NCBI GenBank assembly: GCA_934700375.1 | Contig: CAKUXT010000135.1 | Coordinates: 1 to 5,668 of the forward strand | Origin: an uncultured Bacilli bacterium | Lineage (GTDB): Bacteria; Bacillota_I; Bacilli_A; RFN20; CAG-288 | Direction: 5' to 3' | Length of the DNA: 5,668 bases | Shown here: positions 1-5,668 of the stretch, piece by piece | Position numbering within the stretch: the stretch's first letter is position 1 | Layout of the letters: each line of letters opens with the position of its first letter | Program-made: the position numbers and the translations under genes | Notes under the pieces: generated by a model | Databases searched by the model: none | Seen by the model: only the letters and a program-made list of their open reading frames with translations | What the model was told of the DNA's origin: nothing

Positions 1-406
1 GGGAATAGTTGCCGATCAGCTTTCTTCCTGTTCTTCTTGATAATTCATCCATCAGTTCCTTCGGAAAGCCGGTGTCAGTGAAGGTGACAAGCGGATTGCT
101 TGTCATGATGCCCATCATCTCCCAGTGTCCTGTGAGAGTGTCTTTTCCGTTGCTTCTCTCACGTAATGTCTGAACATAGCTATGAGGATGTTTTACCTCT
201 GTTGTTCCTTCAATGGGGGCCAAATCATGAATGCCTAAGGCGTTCATGGTTTCGACTTTCAGTCCACCTTTCTTCTCTGCGACGTGGACCCAGGTGTTGC
301 TTCCGACATCGTTGTGATCGCCGTTGAAAAACTTGTCGGCATCCGGTTCAGCACCGATTCCGACAGAGTCCATGACAATGACGAACATTCTTCTGAATTT
401 TTTCAT
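1..406 (-). CDS. deoB: Phosphopentomutase (DeoB), N-terminal part; gene runs off the left edge
   Basis: Phosphopentomutase interconverts (deoxy)ribose 1-phosphate and 5-phosphate in the cytoplasm, linking nucleoside phosphorolysis to the pentose phosphate and glycolytic pathways. It is a metal-dependent member of the alkaline phosphatase superfamily. The first 135 residues are visible, about a third of the usual 390-400. They carry the N-terminal metal-site motif MDSVGIG (metal ligand Asp13), then DVGSNT (residues 33-38) and GKDTLTGHWEMMG (87-99). Thr90 aligns with Thr85 of the Bacillus cereus enzyme, the residue phosphorylated in the catalytic cycle. Relative to that protein there are about five extra residues just before DVGSNT. 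The start is well supported: AGGAG lies 6 nt upstream of ATG, downstream of a good promoter. The gene follows xerD, as in Bacillus subtilis (ripX-drm). GC is about 47% by hand count, above sampled lines in its neighbours. The remaining metal ligands and the cap domain lie outside the window. Confidence 0.95.
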   Translation of the reverse strand, partial: MKKFRRMFVIVMDSVGIGAEPDADKFFNGDHNDVGSNTWVHVAEKKGGLKVETMNALGIHDLAPIEGTTEVKHPHSYVQTLRERSNGKDTLTGHWEMMGIMTSNPLVTFTDTGFPKELMDELSRRTGRKLIGNYS

Positions 407-412
407 AGTAGT

Positions 413-417
413 CTCCT
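413..417 (-). promoter_or_regulatory. Ribosome binding site of deoB
   Basis: The minus strand reads AAGGAGAC here, with the AGGAG core 6 nt before the ATG at 406. This is close to the ideal Shine-Dalgarno sequence and fixes the deoB start. Confidence 0.85.
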
Positions 418-428
418 TATGTTTGAAT

Positions 429-457
429 ATTTTAACGTTTTTAAGCGTTTCTTTCAA
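429..457 (-). promoter_or_regulatory. Sigma-A type promoter driving deoB
   Basis: On the minus strand a -35 box TTGAAA (452-457) and a -10 box TAAAAT (429-434) are separated by exactly 17 nt, each with one mismatch to consensus. Transcription would begin near 422, giving a leader of about 16 nt that contains the AGGAG site. The promoter sits in the 60-nt gap after the xerD stop, so deoB can be expressed independently of the upstream repair genes. Seen directly in sequence; activity is inferred. Confidence 0.6.
434..449 (-). promoter_or_regulatory. Imperfect dyad inside the deoB promoter, possible operator
   Basis: The minus strand reads AACGCTTAAAAACGTT, a 16-nt imperfect palindrome with 6 of 8 symmetric pairs matching (AACG...CGTT arms). 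It fills most of the -35/-10 spacer and touches the -10 box, a position where a bound repressor would block RNA polymerase. It is short and AT-rich, so chance is a real alternative. It does not fit the CcpA cre consensus well. Confidence 0.2.
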
Positions 458-466
458 TGAATAAGC

Positions 467-1348
467 CTAGTCTTTGACTCTTTTCATCGCCTTGTCATAA
501 ATCTCTTTTTCTTTGTTCTGTGTAAGGTGTGTATAGATCTCTGTCGTTTTGATATCTTCGTGTCCTAAGAGGGTTTTCACCTGTACTAGATTCGCTCCGT
601 TATTCAATAAAGCAGTTGCAAATGAGTGACGCAAAGTATGGGGAGAAATCTTCTTATCAATCCCGGCATCTTTTGCGTATTTCTTCAATCTGAGGAAGAC
701 ATATTGTCTGCTCACAAGGCTTCCGTCTTGATGGACAAAGAAGAAAAGAGGATTCTCTTTGATCTTCTCTCTGTAGTTTTTCAAGTAGTAGCTGATACTT
801 GCTTTTGTCTCGTCGCTTAAGGGAAGGATTCTCTCTTTTCTTCTTTTTCCGAATACTTTTAAGTATCCGCCGTCTAAATAGAGATGGTCAAGACGAAGAG
901 AAACAAGCTCAGAGACACGTAGTCCTAATGCGTAGGAAAGAAGTAAAAGCGTATAGTCAAGTAATCCTCTATCAGTCTTTACTTCACACTCTGATAGTAT
1001 CTTCTTCACTTCTTCTGTTGTCAGATAGACAGGAAGCTTTTTCTCCTGTTTAGGAAGATAGACTTTTTCTAATGTCAGATCGATGTTCTTCTCTTTAGCA
1101 AGATAGCTGAAAAAGCAGCGAAGAGAGGTCAGTTTTCTTACGATCGTATTCTGAGAATACTGTTTGTTCAGTAACTCTTTTCGATAGGAAGATATATCAT
1201 CTTCTTTCAGTTCTTCGATCTCTTTTTCACCAAAAAGAGATGAGAAAAGAGATAAGTCTTTCTCATAGGCGTCATAAGTCTTCTGGGAGAGACCTTTTTC
1301 ACTGAGAAGATAAATCAGGTATTCGTTTATCGCGTCATTGACTTTCAT
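467..1348 (-). CDS. xerD: Tyrosine recombinase XerD
   Basis: XerD is a site-specific tyrosine recombinase that, with XerC, acts at the chromosomal dif site near the terminus to resolve chromosome dimers, usually with activation by FtsK/SpoIIIE-type translocases. At 293 aa it has normal family length. The N-terminal SAM-like core-binding domain spans about residues 1-95 (SQKTYDAYEKDL near 21-32). The catalytic domain follows with the full set: Arg144 (LGLRVSEL), Lys168 (VFGKRRKER), His237 and Arg240 (SPHTLRHSFAT), His263 (LGHEDI) and nucleophile Tyr272 (EIYTHL). XerC, XerD and related integrases look alike. XerD is chosen because the gene directly precedes deoB, the Bacillus arrangement, and no integrase-type arm-binding domain is present. 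The first 14 nt overlap the end of dinB, so translation is probably coupled; an AGGA lies 10 nt before ATG inside dinB. The protein contains no tryptophan. The stop is TAG. Confidence 0.88.
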   Translation of the reverse strand: MKVNDAINEYLIYLLSEKGLSQKTYDAYEKDLSLFSSLFGEKEIEELKEDDISSYRKELLNKQYSQNTIVRKLTSLRCFFSYLAKEKNIDLTLEKVYLPKQEKKLPVYLTTEEVKKILSECEVKTDRGLLDYTLLLLSYALGLRVSELVSLRLDHLYLDGGYLKVFGKRRKERILPLSDETKASISYYLKNYREKIKENPLFFFVHQDGSLVSRQYVFLRLKKYAKDAGIDKKISPHTLRHSFATALLNNGANLVQVKTLLGHEDIKTTEIYTHLTQNKEKEIYDKAMKRVKD

Positions 1349-2477
1349 GTTTTGTTTTTCCTAAAGTCGTCAGCTGATTGTCAGAAGAAAGCTTTTCATT
1401 CAACGAAGACAATAAACTATCAAAGCTCTGATCTCTTTCTTTGGATGAAGAGACAGTCTCTACTCTCTCTAACATCACGCCGATAAGACGGAAGCTCTGT
1501 CCGTGATAGATGCTTTGGAAGATCTGTTGTGCAATAGAGGAGATGACTTCAAGTGAATCAGTCTTTTTCTCTATCGACAATCGTTTGCTTTTTGTGACAA
1601 AGTCAGGTGTTCTGTATTTCAGTCCGATGCAATCGGTGACTTTATGATATTTGACTAGTTCTTTATGGCAGTCTTTGGCGCATTGATAGATCATTTCGGA
1701 GATCTCATCCTCATTGGATTCATCATTTAAGAAGGTTCTTTCAGCAGAGATGCTTTTCGGATCAAAGGAAGAAGAGTCGACAAAGTCATCTCCTAAGCCG
1801 TTAAGAAGGTCTTTCAAGGTCTCATAATAGCTTCCTAAGATCTTCTTTTCCTCTGGGAAAGTATAGTGATAGAAATCACCGATTGTCTTGATCCCTAAGT
1901 CGACTAATTTCGGGGCGCTTTTCTTTCCGATACCGAACATTTTATCGATGGATAGAGGGAAGAGCATCTCTTGAAAATTCTCTCTTGTGAAGATGGTGAT
2001 TCCTAATGGTTTTTTATAATCAGAGCCCATCTTAGCTAAGAATTTAGTCCATCCTACTCCGATAGAACACTTCAGTTTTGTCGCTCTATAGAGTTCCATC
2101 GAAAGATCGAAAAGATAGTCGTGCAAATGCTCTCTGTCGGCTTCTTTTGTCATATCGATATAGCATTCATCGATGGATGCCTGTTCCAAAACAGGATATT
2201 TCTTTTTCAGAAAGGAGAAGAAGTTCTTAGAGTATCTCTGATAAAGAGAATAATGGCCAGGAACGAGGATGAGGTCTTTGGATTTAGCCCGCGCTGTTGA
2301 GACAGGCATGCCTGAAAACACGCCTAAGGCGCGCGCTTCATAGCTAGATGTAGAGATAACGCCTCTTTTCCCTTCGTGACCGATAGCGACCGGTTTTCCA
2401 GCCAATTCGGGGTGTTCTCTGATCTCGCACTGGACAAAAAAGCAGTTGAGATCGATATGAACGATGATTTTATCCAT
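1335..2477 (-). CDS. dinB: DNA polymerase IV (Y-family, DinB)
   Basis: This is an error-prone Y-family polymerase for translesion synthesis and rescue of stalled forks. At 380 aa it is full length (family about 350-410). The palm opens with HIDLNCFF: Asp9 is the first catalytic carboxylate and Phe14 occupies the steric-gate position that excludes ribonucleotides. The second catalytic pair is Asp103-Glu104 in SIDECYID. Further family marks are SSYEARALGVFSGMP (44-58), GVGWTKFLAKMGSDYKKP (140-157), the helix-hairpin-helix FGIGKKSAPKLVDLGI (181-196), and the little-finger entry KSISAERTF (241-249). A C-terminal QSFDSLL (350-356) may be a weak version of the beta-clamp binding motif. The residue after Leu10 is Asn where many homologues have Asp; it is not one of the catalytic carboxylates. 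The start codon overlaps the recN stop by 1 nt, and an AGGGA lies 12 nt upstream. No LexA-type box is seen before it, so it probably relies on the upstream transcript. Confidence 0.93.
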   Translation of the reverse strand: MDKIIVHIDLNCFFVQCEIREHPELAGKPVAIGHEGKRGVISTSSYEARALGVFSGMPVSTARAKSKDLILVPGHYSLYQRYSKNFFSFLKKKYPVLEQASIDECYIDMTKEADREHLHDYLFDLSMELYRATKLKCSIGVGWTKFLAKMGSDYKKPLGITIFTRENFQEMLFPLSIDKMFGIGKKSAPKLVDLGIKTIGDFYHYTFPEEKKILGSYYETLKDLLNGLGDDFVDSSSFDPKSISAERTFLNDESNEDEISEMIYQCAKDCHKELVKYHKVTDCIGLKYRTPDFVTKSKRLSIEKKTDSLEVISSIAQQIFQSIYHGQSFRLIGVMLERVETVSSSKERDQSFDSLLSSLNEKLSSDNQLTTLGKTKHESQ

Positions 2478-2479
2478 CA
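2475..2479 (-). promoter_or_regulatory. TGATG stop/start overlap coupling recN to dinB
   Basis: The TGA stop of recN shares its final A with the ATG of dinB. The nearest Shine-Dalgarno-like element, AGGGA at 2490-2494, is 12 nt away, longer than optimal. Reinitiation by ribosomes finishing recN is therefore the likely route to dinB translation. The overlap is seen directly; coupling is inferred. Confidence 0.6.
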
Positions 2480-4126
2480 GCGATATTCGTCCCTGAGTTC
2501 TTTAGCCTGAACTTTAGCGGCTTCTGTGACATTGTTTCCGGAAAGCATCTTAGCGATGAAGGAGATGATTTCCTCTTCCTTCATATTGCTGGCTTTGGTC
2601 TTTGTCATATTGTCTTCTGTCACTTTCTTGATATAGATGGCGCTATTTGCACTGGCTACTACCTGTGCAAGATGCGATATGACTAAAACAGAGCTTACCT
2701 TCGAGATGCTCTTGATCTTTTTGGCGATCAGGGAAGCCTGTTTTCCGCTGACTCCGGTATCGATCTCATCAAAGACGACCAAGTCATAGGGATTGATATG
2801 GTTGAGCACGATCTTCAAAGCCAGCATGAGACGGCTTGCTTCGCCGCCTGACGCTGCTTTTTTCAGACTCGCTTTTTCGATGCCCTCATTCAGCTGGACC
2901 ATGAACTGACAGTTGTATAATCCGTCAAGAGAGAGTTCTTTTTTCTCAAATTCGATGAAGAATCCGTTCTTTCTAAGTCCGAGATCAGCCATCTCTTTGC
3001 AGATCGCTTTTTCAAGCTTTTCTCCCGCTTCTTTTTCATAGGAATAGAACTTCTCTCCCTTCTCTTGTAATAAAGCAAGAAGAGAAGCGATTTCTTTCTC
3101 TTTCTTCTCCTTGTCGAGAGAAAAAGTCGAGGAGAAATCCAGTTTCTTCTTGTACTCTTCATACTTAGACAAGATCTCTTCTGTGCTATGTCCGTATTTG
3201 CGCTCTAGATTCTTTAAAGAATATAGTCTTTCATTGATCTCATCGATGCGATGAGGATCATAGTCAAGAGAAGAGAAACCATCGACTAAAGCCTGATATT
3301 TCTCTCTTGCCTGATTCAAAGAGTCTTCAAAAGCAAGGGCGCTATCCTTTAGCCCTGTCTCTTTTAAAGGTCTTAAGGCGCGAAGAATCGAAGAGATACC
3401 TTCAGAGAAGGAGAAGTTTTCGTTTTCGACGGCGTTATCAAACGACTCGAAATCGTTCTGGATCTTCGAATAATCCTTCAAGGATTCGAATTCTTCGTTT
3501 AAGTCTTCGATCTCATGCTCTTTGAGATGATATTTTTCGATTTCTTTGATCTGGAAGGTGAGATAATCAACATCGATATCATGATAGGAAGAGAGGAAAT
3601 CCTGATATTCTTTCTTCTTATTGAGATAGCTATTGTAGACTTCTTCATATTCCTTCTTGGCTTTGATTCCATCTTCTGAAAGGAATCCAAAGACATAGAG
3701 AAGCTGTTTCTTCTCGTTGAGGATATCGCTGTTGCTGTTCTGGGAGTGAATGTCGATAAGATGGGATGCGATGCGCCTTAGTTCATTCTGTGAGACGATC
3801 TCATCGTTGATATAACAGCGTGTACTATGATCGGGAAGAAGGACACGTTTTAAGATCAGGCTTGTAGACTCGACGTATTCTTTTACTTCTTCATGCCTTG
3901 ATAAGAAAGAAGGAGAGAGGGTGAAAAGAGCAGAGACACTTGCTTTCTTCTCTTTGTCACGCATCAAAGAAAAGTCGCTTCTTTCTCCTAAAAGAAGGTT
4001 CAAAGAGGAGACGATAAGAGATTTACCGGCACCTGTTTCACCTAATAGGGCAACATAAGAGCTATCGAAGCAGAGTGTCGTATCTTCGATGACGGCCAGA
4101 TTTGATATATGCAGTTCTTCTAACAT
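2477..4126 (-). CDS. recN: DNA double-strand-break repair ATPase RecN
   Basis: RecN is a cytoplasmic SMC-like ATPase recruited early to double-strand breaks, where it helps RecA-dependent repair by holding or bringing together DNA ends. At 549 aa it is full length (family about 550-575). The N-terminal ATPase half contains LHISNLAVIE (5-14) and Walker A GETGAGKS (29-36), followed by LLGERSDFSL. IDIHSQN (124-130) is the Q-loop region, with Gln129. Residues about 150-375 are a Lys/Glu-rich coiled-coil section. The C-terminal half has the ABC signature ASGGEASR (425-432), Walker B LVVFDEIDTGVSG (449-461, Asp453/Glu454) and the switch histidine His485 in VISHLAQVVA. The Q-loop reads HSQNSNS where many homologues have HGQHEHQ. 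The protein contains no tryptophan. ATG is preceded by GAGGGGG. The gene starts 38 nt after dxs and overlaps dinB by 1 nt. In B. subtilis, tlyA and the arginine regulator gene lie between dxs and recN; here both are absent. Confidence 0.96.
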   Translation of the reverse strand: MLEELHISNLAVIEDTTLCFDSSYVALLGETGAGKSLIVSSLNLLLGERSDFSLMRDKEKKASVSALFTLSPSFLSRHEEVKEYVESTSLILKRVLLPDHSTRCYINDEIVSQNELRRIASHLIDIHSQNSNSDILNEKKQLLYVFGFLSEDGIKAKKEYEEVYNSYLNKKKEYQDFLSSYHDIDVDYLTFQIKEIEKYHLKEHEIEDLNEEFESLKDYSKIQNDFESFDNAVENENFSFSEGISSILRALRPLKETGLKDSALAFEDSLNQAREKYQALVDGFSSLDYDPHRIDEINERLYSLKNLERKYGHSTEEILSKYEEYKKKLDFSSTFSLDKEKKEKEIASLLALLQEKGEKFYSYEKEAGEKLEKAICKEMADLGLRKNGFFIEFEKKELSLDGLYNCQFMVQLNEGIEKASLKKAASGGEASRLMLALKIVLNHINPYDLVVFDEIDTGVSGKQASLIAKKIKSISKVSSVLVISHLAQVVASANSAIYIKKVTEDNMTKTKASNMKEEEIISFIAKMLSGNNVTEAAKVQAKELRDEYR

Positions 4127-4130
4127 GTTA

Positions 4131-4138
4131 TCCCCCTC
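4131..4138 (-). promoter_or_regulatory. G-rich ribosome binding site of recN
   Basis: The minus strand reads GAGGGGGATAAC immediately before the recN ATG. GAGG leaves 8 nt to the start, and the longer G run reaches to within 4 nt. This is the strongest Shine-Dalgarno sequence within the repair block, and it fixes the recN start. Confidence 0.75.
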
Positions 4139-4164
4139 AATTAAATATATGTACAGATAATCTC

Positions 4165-5668
4165 TTATCGATGATCGAAAATGAATTTCAGAACACTTTC
4201 CTTATCGATGTGTACCTGTTTTTTGATGTCATCGACTTTGCCGAAAGGATAGAATCTCTTATCTATCGTAAAGGAATGGAATCTTCCTTTATATCCGTTT
4301 TCCAAAAGTTTTTCTTCTAAATAACAGGCCGTTCCTTCTTTGACACCATATCCGTCATAGAAGATGATGTTCTGATAGGAAAGGAAAGAAGAGACATCAA
4401 AATCAAGAAGGGATAATAAGAGTGCAGTATCAAGATTCTCATCCTTAAGACTGTCGATCACTTCATATCCGTCCTGTCCAAGGGTGAGAACAAGGGTGTC
4501 ATTGTTCTCTTTCTTGAAATAATTGATATCCTGATATTCTTTTAAGGCCTCTGTCTTGATCATCTTCTCTTTCGGTACACGGATAAAGACAGCTTTCTTC
4601 TCTTCAAAGCCTCTGTTCTTCATCAGATATTCTAAGCTGTATTTATCATACGCCATATAGATTCTGACATTCGGAATGCCTTTTAATAAAGCGACATCAA
4701 AGAGTCCGTGATGGGATGAACCGTCTCCAGGAACAAGAGAAGAGCGCTCTAATAAAAACAGACAGCTGAGCTCTTGTCTTGAGATATTCATAATGACCTG
4801 ATCGATTGCTCTCTGAAGGAAGGTCGAATAAATATCGACAATTGGTTTTTTGCCTTTTAAGGCAAGGCCTGAAGCGATGGTAAGACAAGCTTCTTCTGCA
4901 ATTCCGACATCCAAAGTTCTTTCCGGATACGTTTCAAAGACGCGCCATAAAGAAGAGGATGTGATCATGGCTGGAGTCAGAACAAAGAGATCCTTGTCCT
5001 TTTTCATCATGGAAAGGAGCACATTCTCTTTGTGATAGGTGTATTCCAAATCCATGTCATCTTTTATGAACTTCGGATTGACCCCGTGATAGAAGCCGAT
5101 TCTATCCTCTTCTGCTTCTTTCATGCCGTATCCTTTTCTTGTCAGGACTTCAAAGATGACAGGATGTCTTTTTGCTTCTTTCTTTGCTGTTTCAAAAGCC
5201 TCGATAAGCGCGTAATAATCATGCCCTTCGACTTTTCCTATATAGTCAAGACCGGAGTAGGCGTGATCATCTATGCTTTCCTCTCTGACTTCTTTTACGT
5301 GCTTTAAATAGCTTTCTTCATCTTGATACTTTTCGATATGAGAAAGACGAGAAGCGATTCTCTCTTCTCTGATGAAGTCATCGTTTAAGGATTCATCATC
5401 GTTCTCTTTTGAAATGGCCATGCCGTTTTTATTGATGACTAAAATGAAGTTCTTCAAGTCGACTCTGTTTTCAAGAACATCGAGTCCTTCTTTGGATACG
5501 CCGTTCTTAAAAGAGGCATCTCCGACAATGACGATGGTATAGCTATCATCATGATTGAGCTTTTTAGCTAACGCCATGCCGATGCCAGTAGAAATAGCAT
5601 CTCCTGAGTGTCCGTTATCGTATTTGTCATAAGGTGATTCTTTTCGTAAGGTAAAAGGAGAGAGACCA
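4165..5668 (-). CDS. dxs: 1-deoxy-D-xylulose-5-phosphate synthase (DXS), 5' end beyond the window
   Basis: DXS condenses pyruvate with glyceraldehyde 3-phosphate, using thiamine diphosphate (ThDP), to start the MEP isoprenoid pathway; the product also feeds thiamine and pyridoxal synthesis. The frame stays open to the right edge, giving 500 visible residues; the ATG at 5577 is internal. Numbering from the first visible residue: GHS with His20; VGDAS (Asp50) and INKNGMAIS (Asn79), the metal-binding pair with usual 29-residue spacing; YIGKVEGHD; then TPAM and DVGIAEEA with catalytic Glu258. YSTFLQRAIDQ follows, then LERSS (Arg308) and GDGSSHHG (Asp315, His319). A compact transketolase C-terminal domain ends the protein. 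About 60 residues seem to be missing upstream, implying about 560 aa, shorter than the usual 620; much of the loss is between the ThDP motif and YIGKVEGHD. Several normally constant positions differ: GDA for GDG, EEACL for EQHAV, GHSGDAIS for GHSSTSIS. DXS remains much the best assignment, but full activity is inferred. Confidence 0.92.
   Translation of the reverse strand, partial: GLSPFTLRKESPYDKYDNGHSGDAISTGIGMALAKKLNHDDSYTIVIVGDASFKNGVSKEGLDVLENRVDLKNFILVINKNGMAISKENDDESLNDDFIREERIASRLSHIEKYQDEESYLKHVKEVREESIDDHAYSGLDYIGKVEGHDYYALIEAFETAKKEAKRHPVIFEVLTRKGYGMKEAEEDRIGFYHGVNPKFIKDDMDLEYTYHKENVLLSMMKKDKDLFVLTPAMITSSSLWRVFETYPERTLDVGIAEEACLTIASGLALKGKKPIVDIYSTFLQRAIDQVIMNISRQELSCLFLLERSSLVPGDGSSHHGLFDVALLKGIPNVRIYMAYDKYSLEYLMKNRGFEEKKAVFIRVPKEKMIKTEALKEYQDINYFKKENNDTLVLTLGQDGYEVIDSLKDENLDTALLLSLLDFDVSSFLSYQNIIFYDGYGVKEGTACYLEEKLLENGYKGRFHSFTIDKRFYPFGKVDDIKKQVHIDKESVLKFIFDHR

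Noticed and set aside
381..394. LexA-box-like CGAACATTC near the deoB start
   Set aside because: It lies within deoB coding sequence and lacks the symmetric GTTC half.
435..451. CcpA cre site upstream of deoB
   Set aside because: The best alignment around AAACGCTT leaves about four mismatches to the 14-nt cre consensus, too many to call.
467..1348. Tyrosine recombinase as a phage or mobile-element integrase
   Set aside because: It lies inside an operon-like run of core genes, overlaps dinB, precedes deoB as in Bacillus, has XerD length, and has no flanking direct repeats, att-like tRNA or excisionase gene.
2890..3696. Lys/Arg/Ser-rich open frames inside recN on both strands
   Set aside because: They are out-of-frame readings of the coiled-coil coding section, whose repetitive Lys/Glu codons keep other frames open by chance.
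4156..4169. GATAA-TCTC-TTATC inverted repeat at the dxs stop as a terminator
   Set aside because: The stem is only 5 bp and AT-rich, no T tract follows on the minus strand, and recN with a strong ribosome binding site begins directly downstream.
4127..4200. SOS (LexA) box or own promoter for recN
   Set aside because: No GAAC-N4-GTTC type site is present upstream. AT-rich stretches such as TACATA have no convincing -35 box at a proper distance.
4102..5307. Plus-strand open frames opposite recN and dxs (for example 4102-4320, 4850-5035, 5032-5307)
   Set aside because: They lie wholly or mostly antisense to well-supported genes, show no recognisable domain, and have compositions expected of reverse-complement shadows.

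Overview
The window suggests a low-to-mid GC Gram-positive bacterium (Firmicutes/Bacillota), with closest flavour in the Erysipelotrichia or Mollicutes-related Bacilli. This is an inference from three things. Each protein resembles Firmicute homologues. The xerD-deoB and dxs...recN adjacencies are those known from Bacillus. The proteins are Lys/Glu/Ser-rich with AGA-type arginine codons. TGA acts as a stop codon (dinB, recN) and Trp is encoded by TGG, so the standard bacterial code applies. I cannot name a genus.

All five genes lie on the minus strand, packed almost without gaps, and both ends of the window cut through a gene. In transcription order, from high to low coordinate: dxs (cut at its 5' end by the window edge; 500 residues visible), a 38-nt gap with a strong ribosome binding site, recN (549 aa), a 1-nt stop/start overlap (TGATG), dinB (380 aa), a 14-nt overlap, xerD (293 aa), a 60-nt gap holding a well-formed promoter, and deoB (first 135 residues only). 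No terminator is visible anywhere, so dxs-recN-dinB-xerD looks like one transcription unit. deoB can be read from it and also from its own promoter.

Functionally, the core is a genome-maintenance block: RecN (SMC-like double-strand-break repair), DNA polymerase IV (translesion synthesis) and XerD (chromosome dimer resolution). It is flanked by two metabolic genes: DXS (entry to the MEP isoprenoid pathway and to thiamine/pyridoxal precursors) and phosphopentomutase (nucleoside salvage). It reads as two conserved Firmicute neighbourhoods, dxs...recN and xerD-deoB, joined through dinB.

There are no RNA genes, insertion sequences, CRISPR arrays, prophage signatures or intergenic stretches over 60 nt. 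This is an ordinary core-genome region and I see no undescribed system. The points worth a second look are the dense repair-gene coupling, the divergent active-site surroundings of DXS, the deoB promoter with an internal dyad, and the near absence of tryptophan outside deoB.
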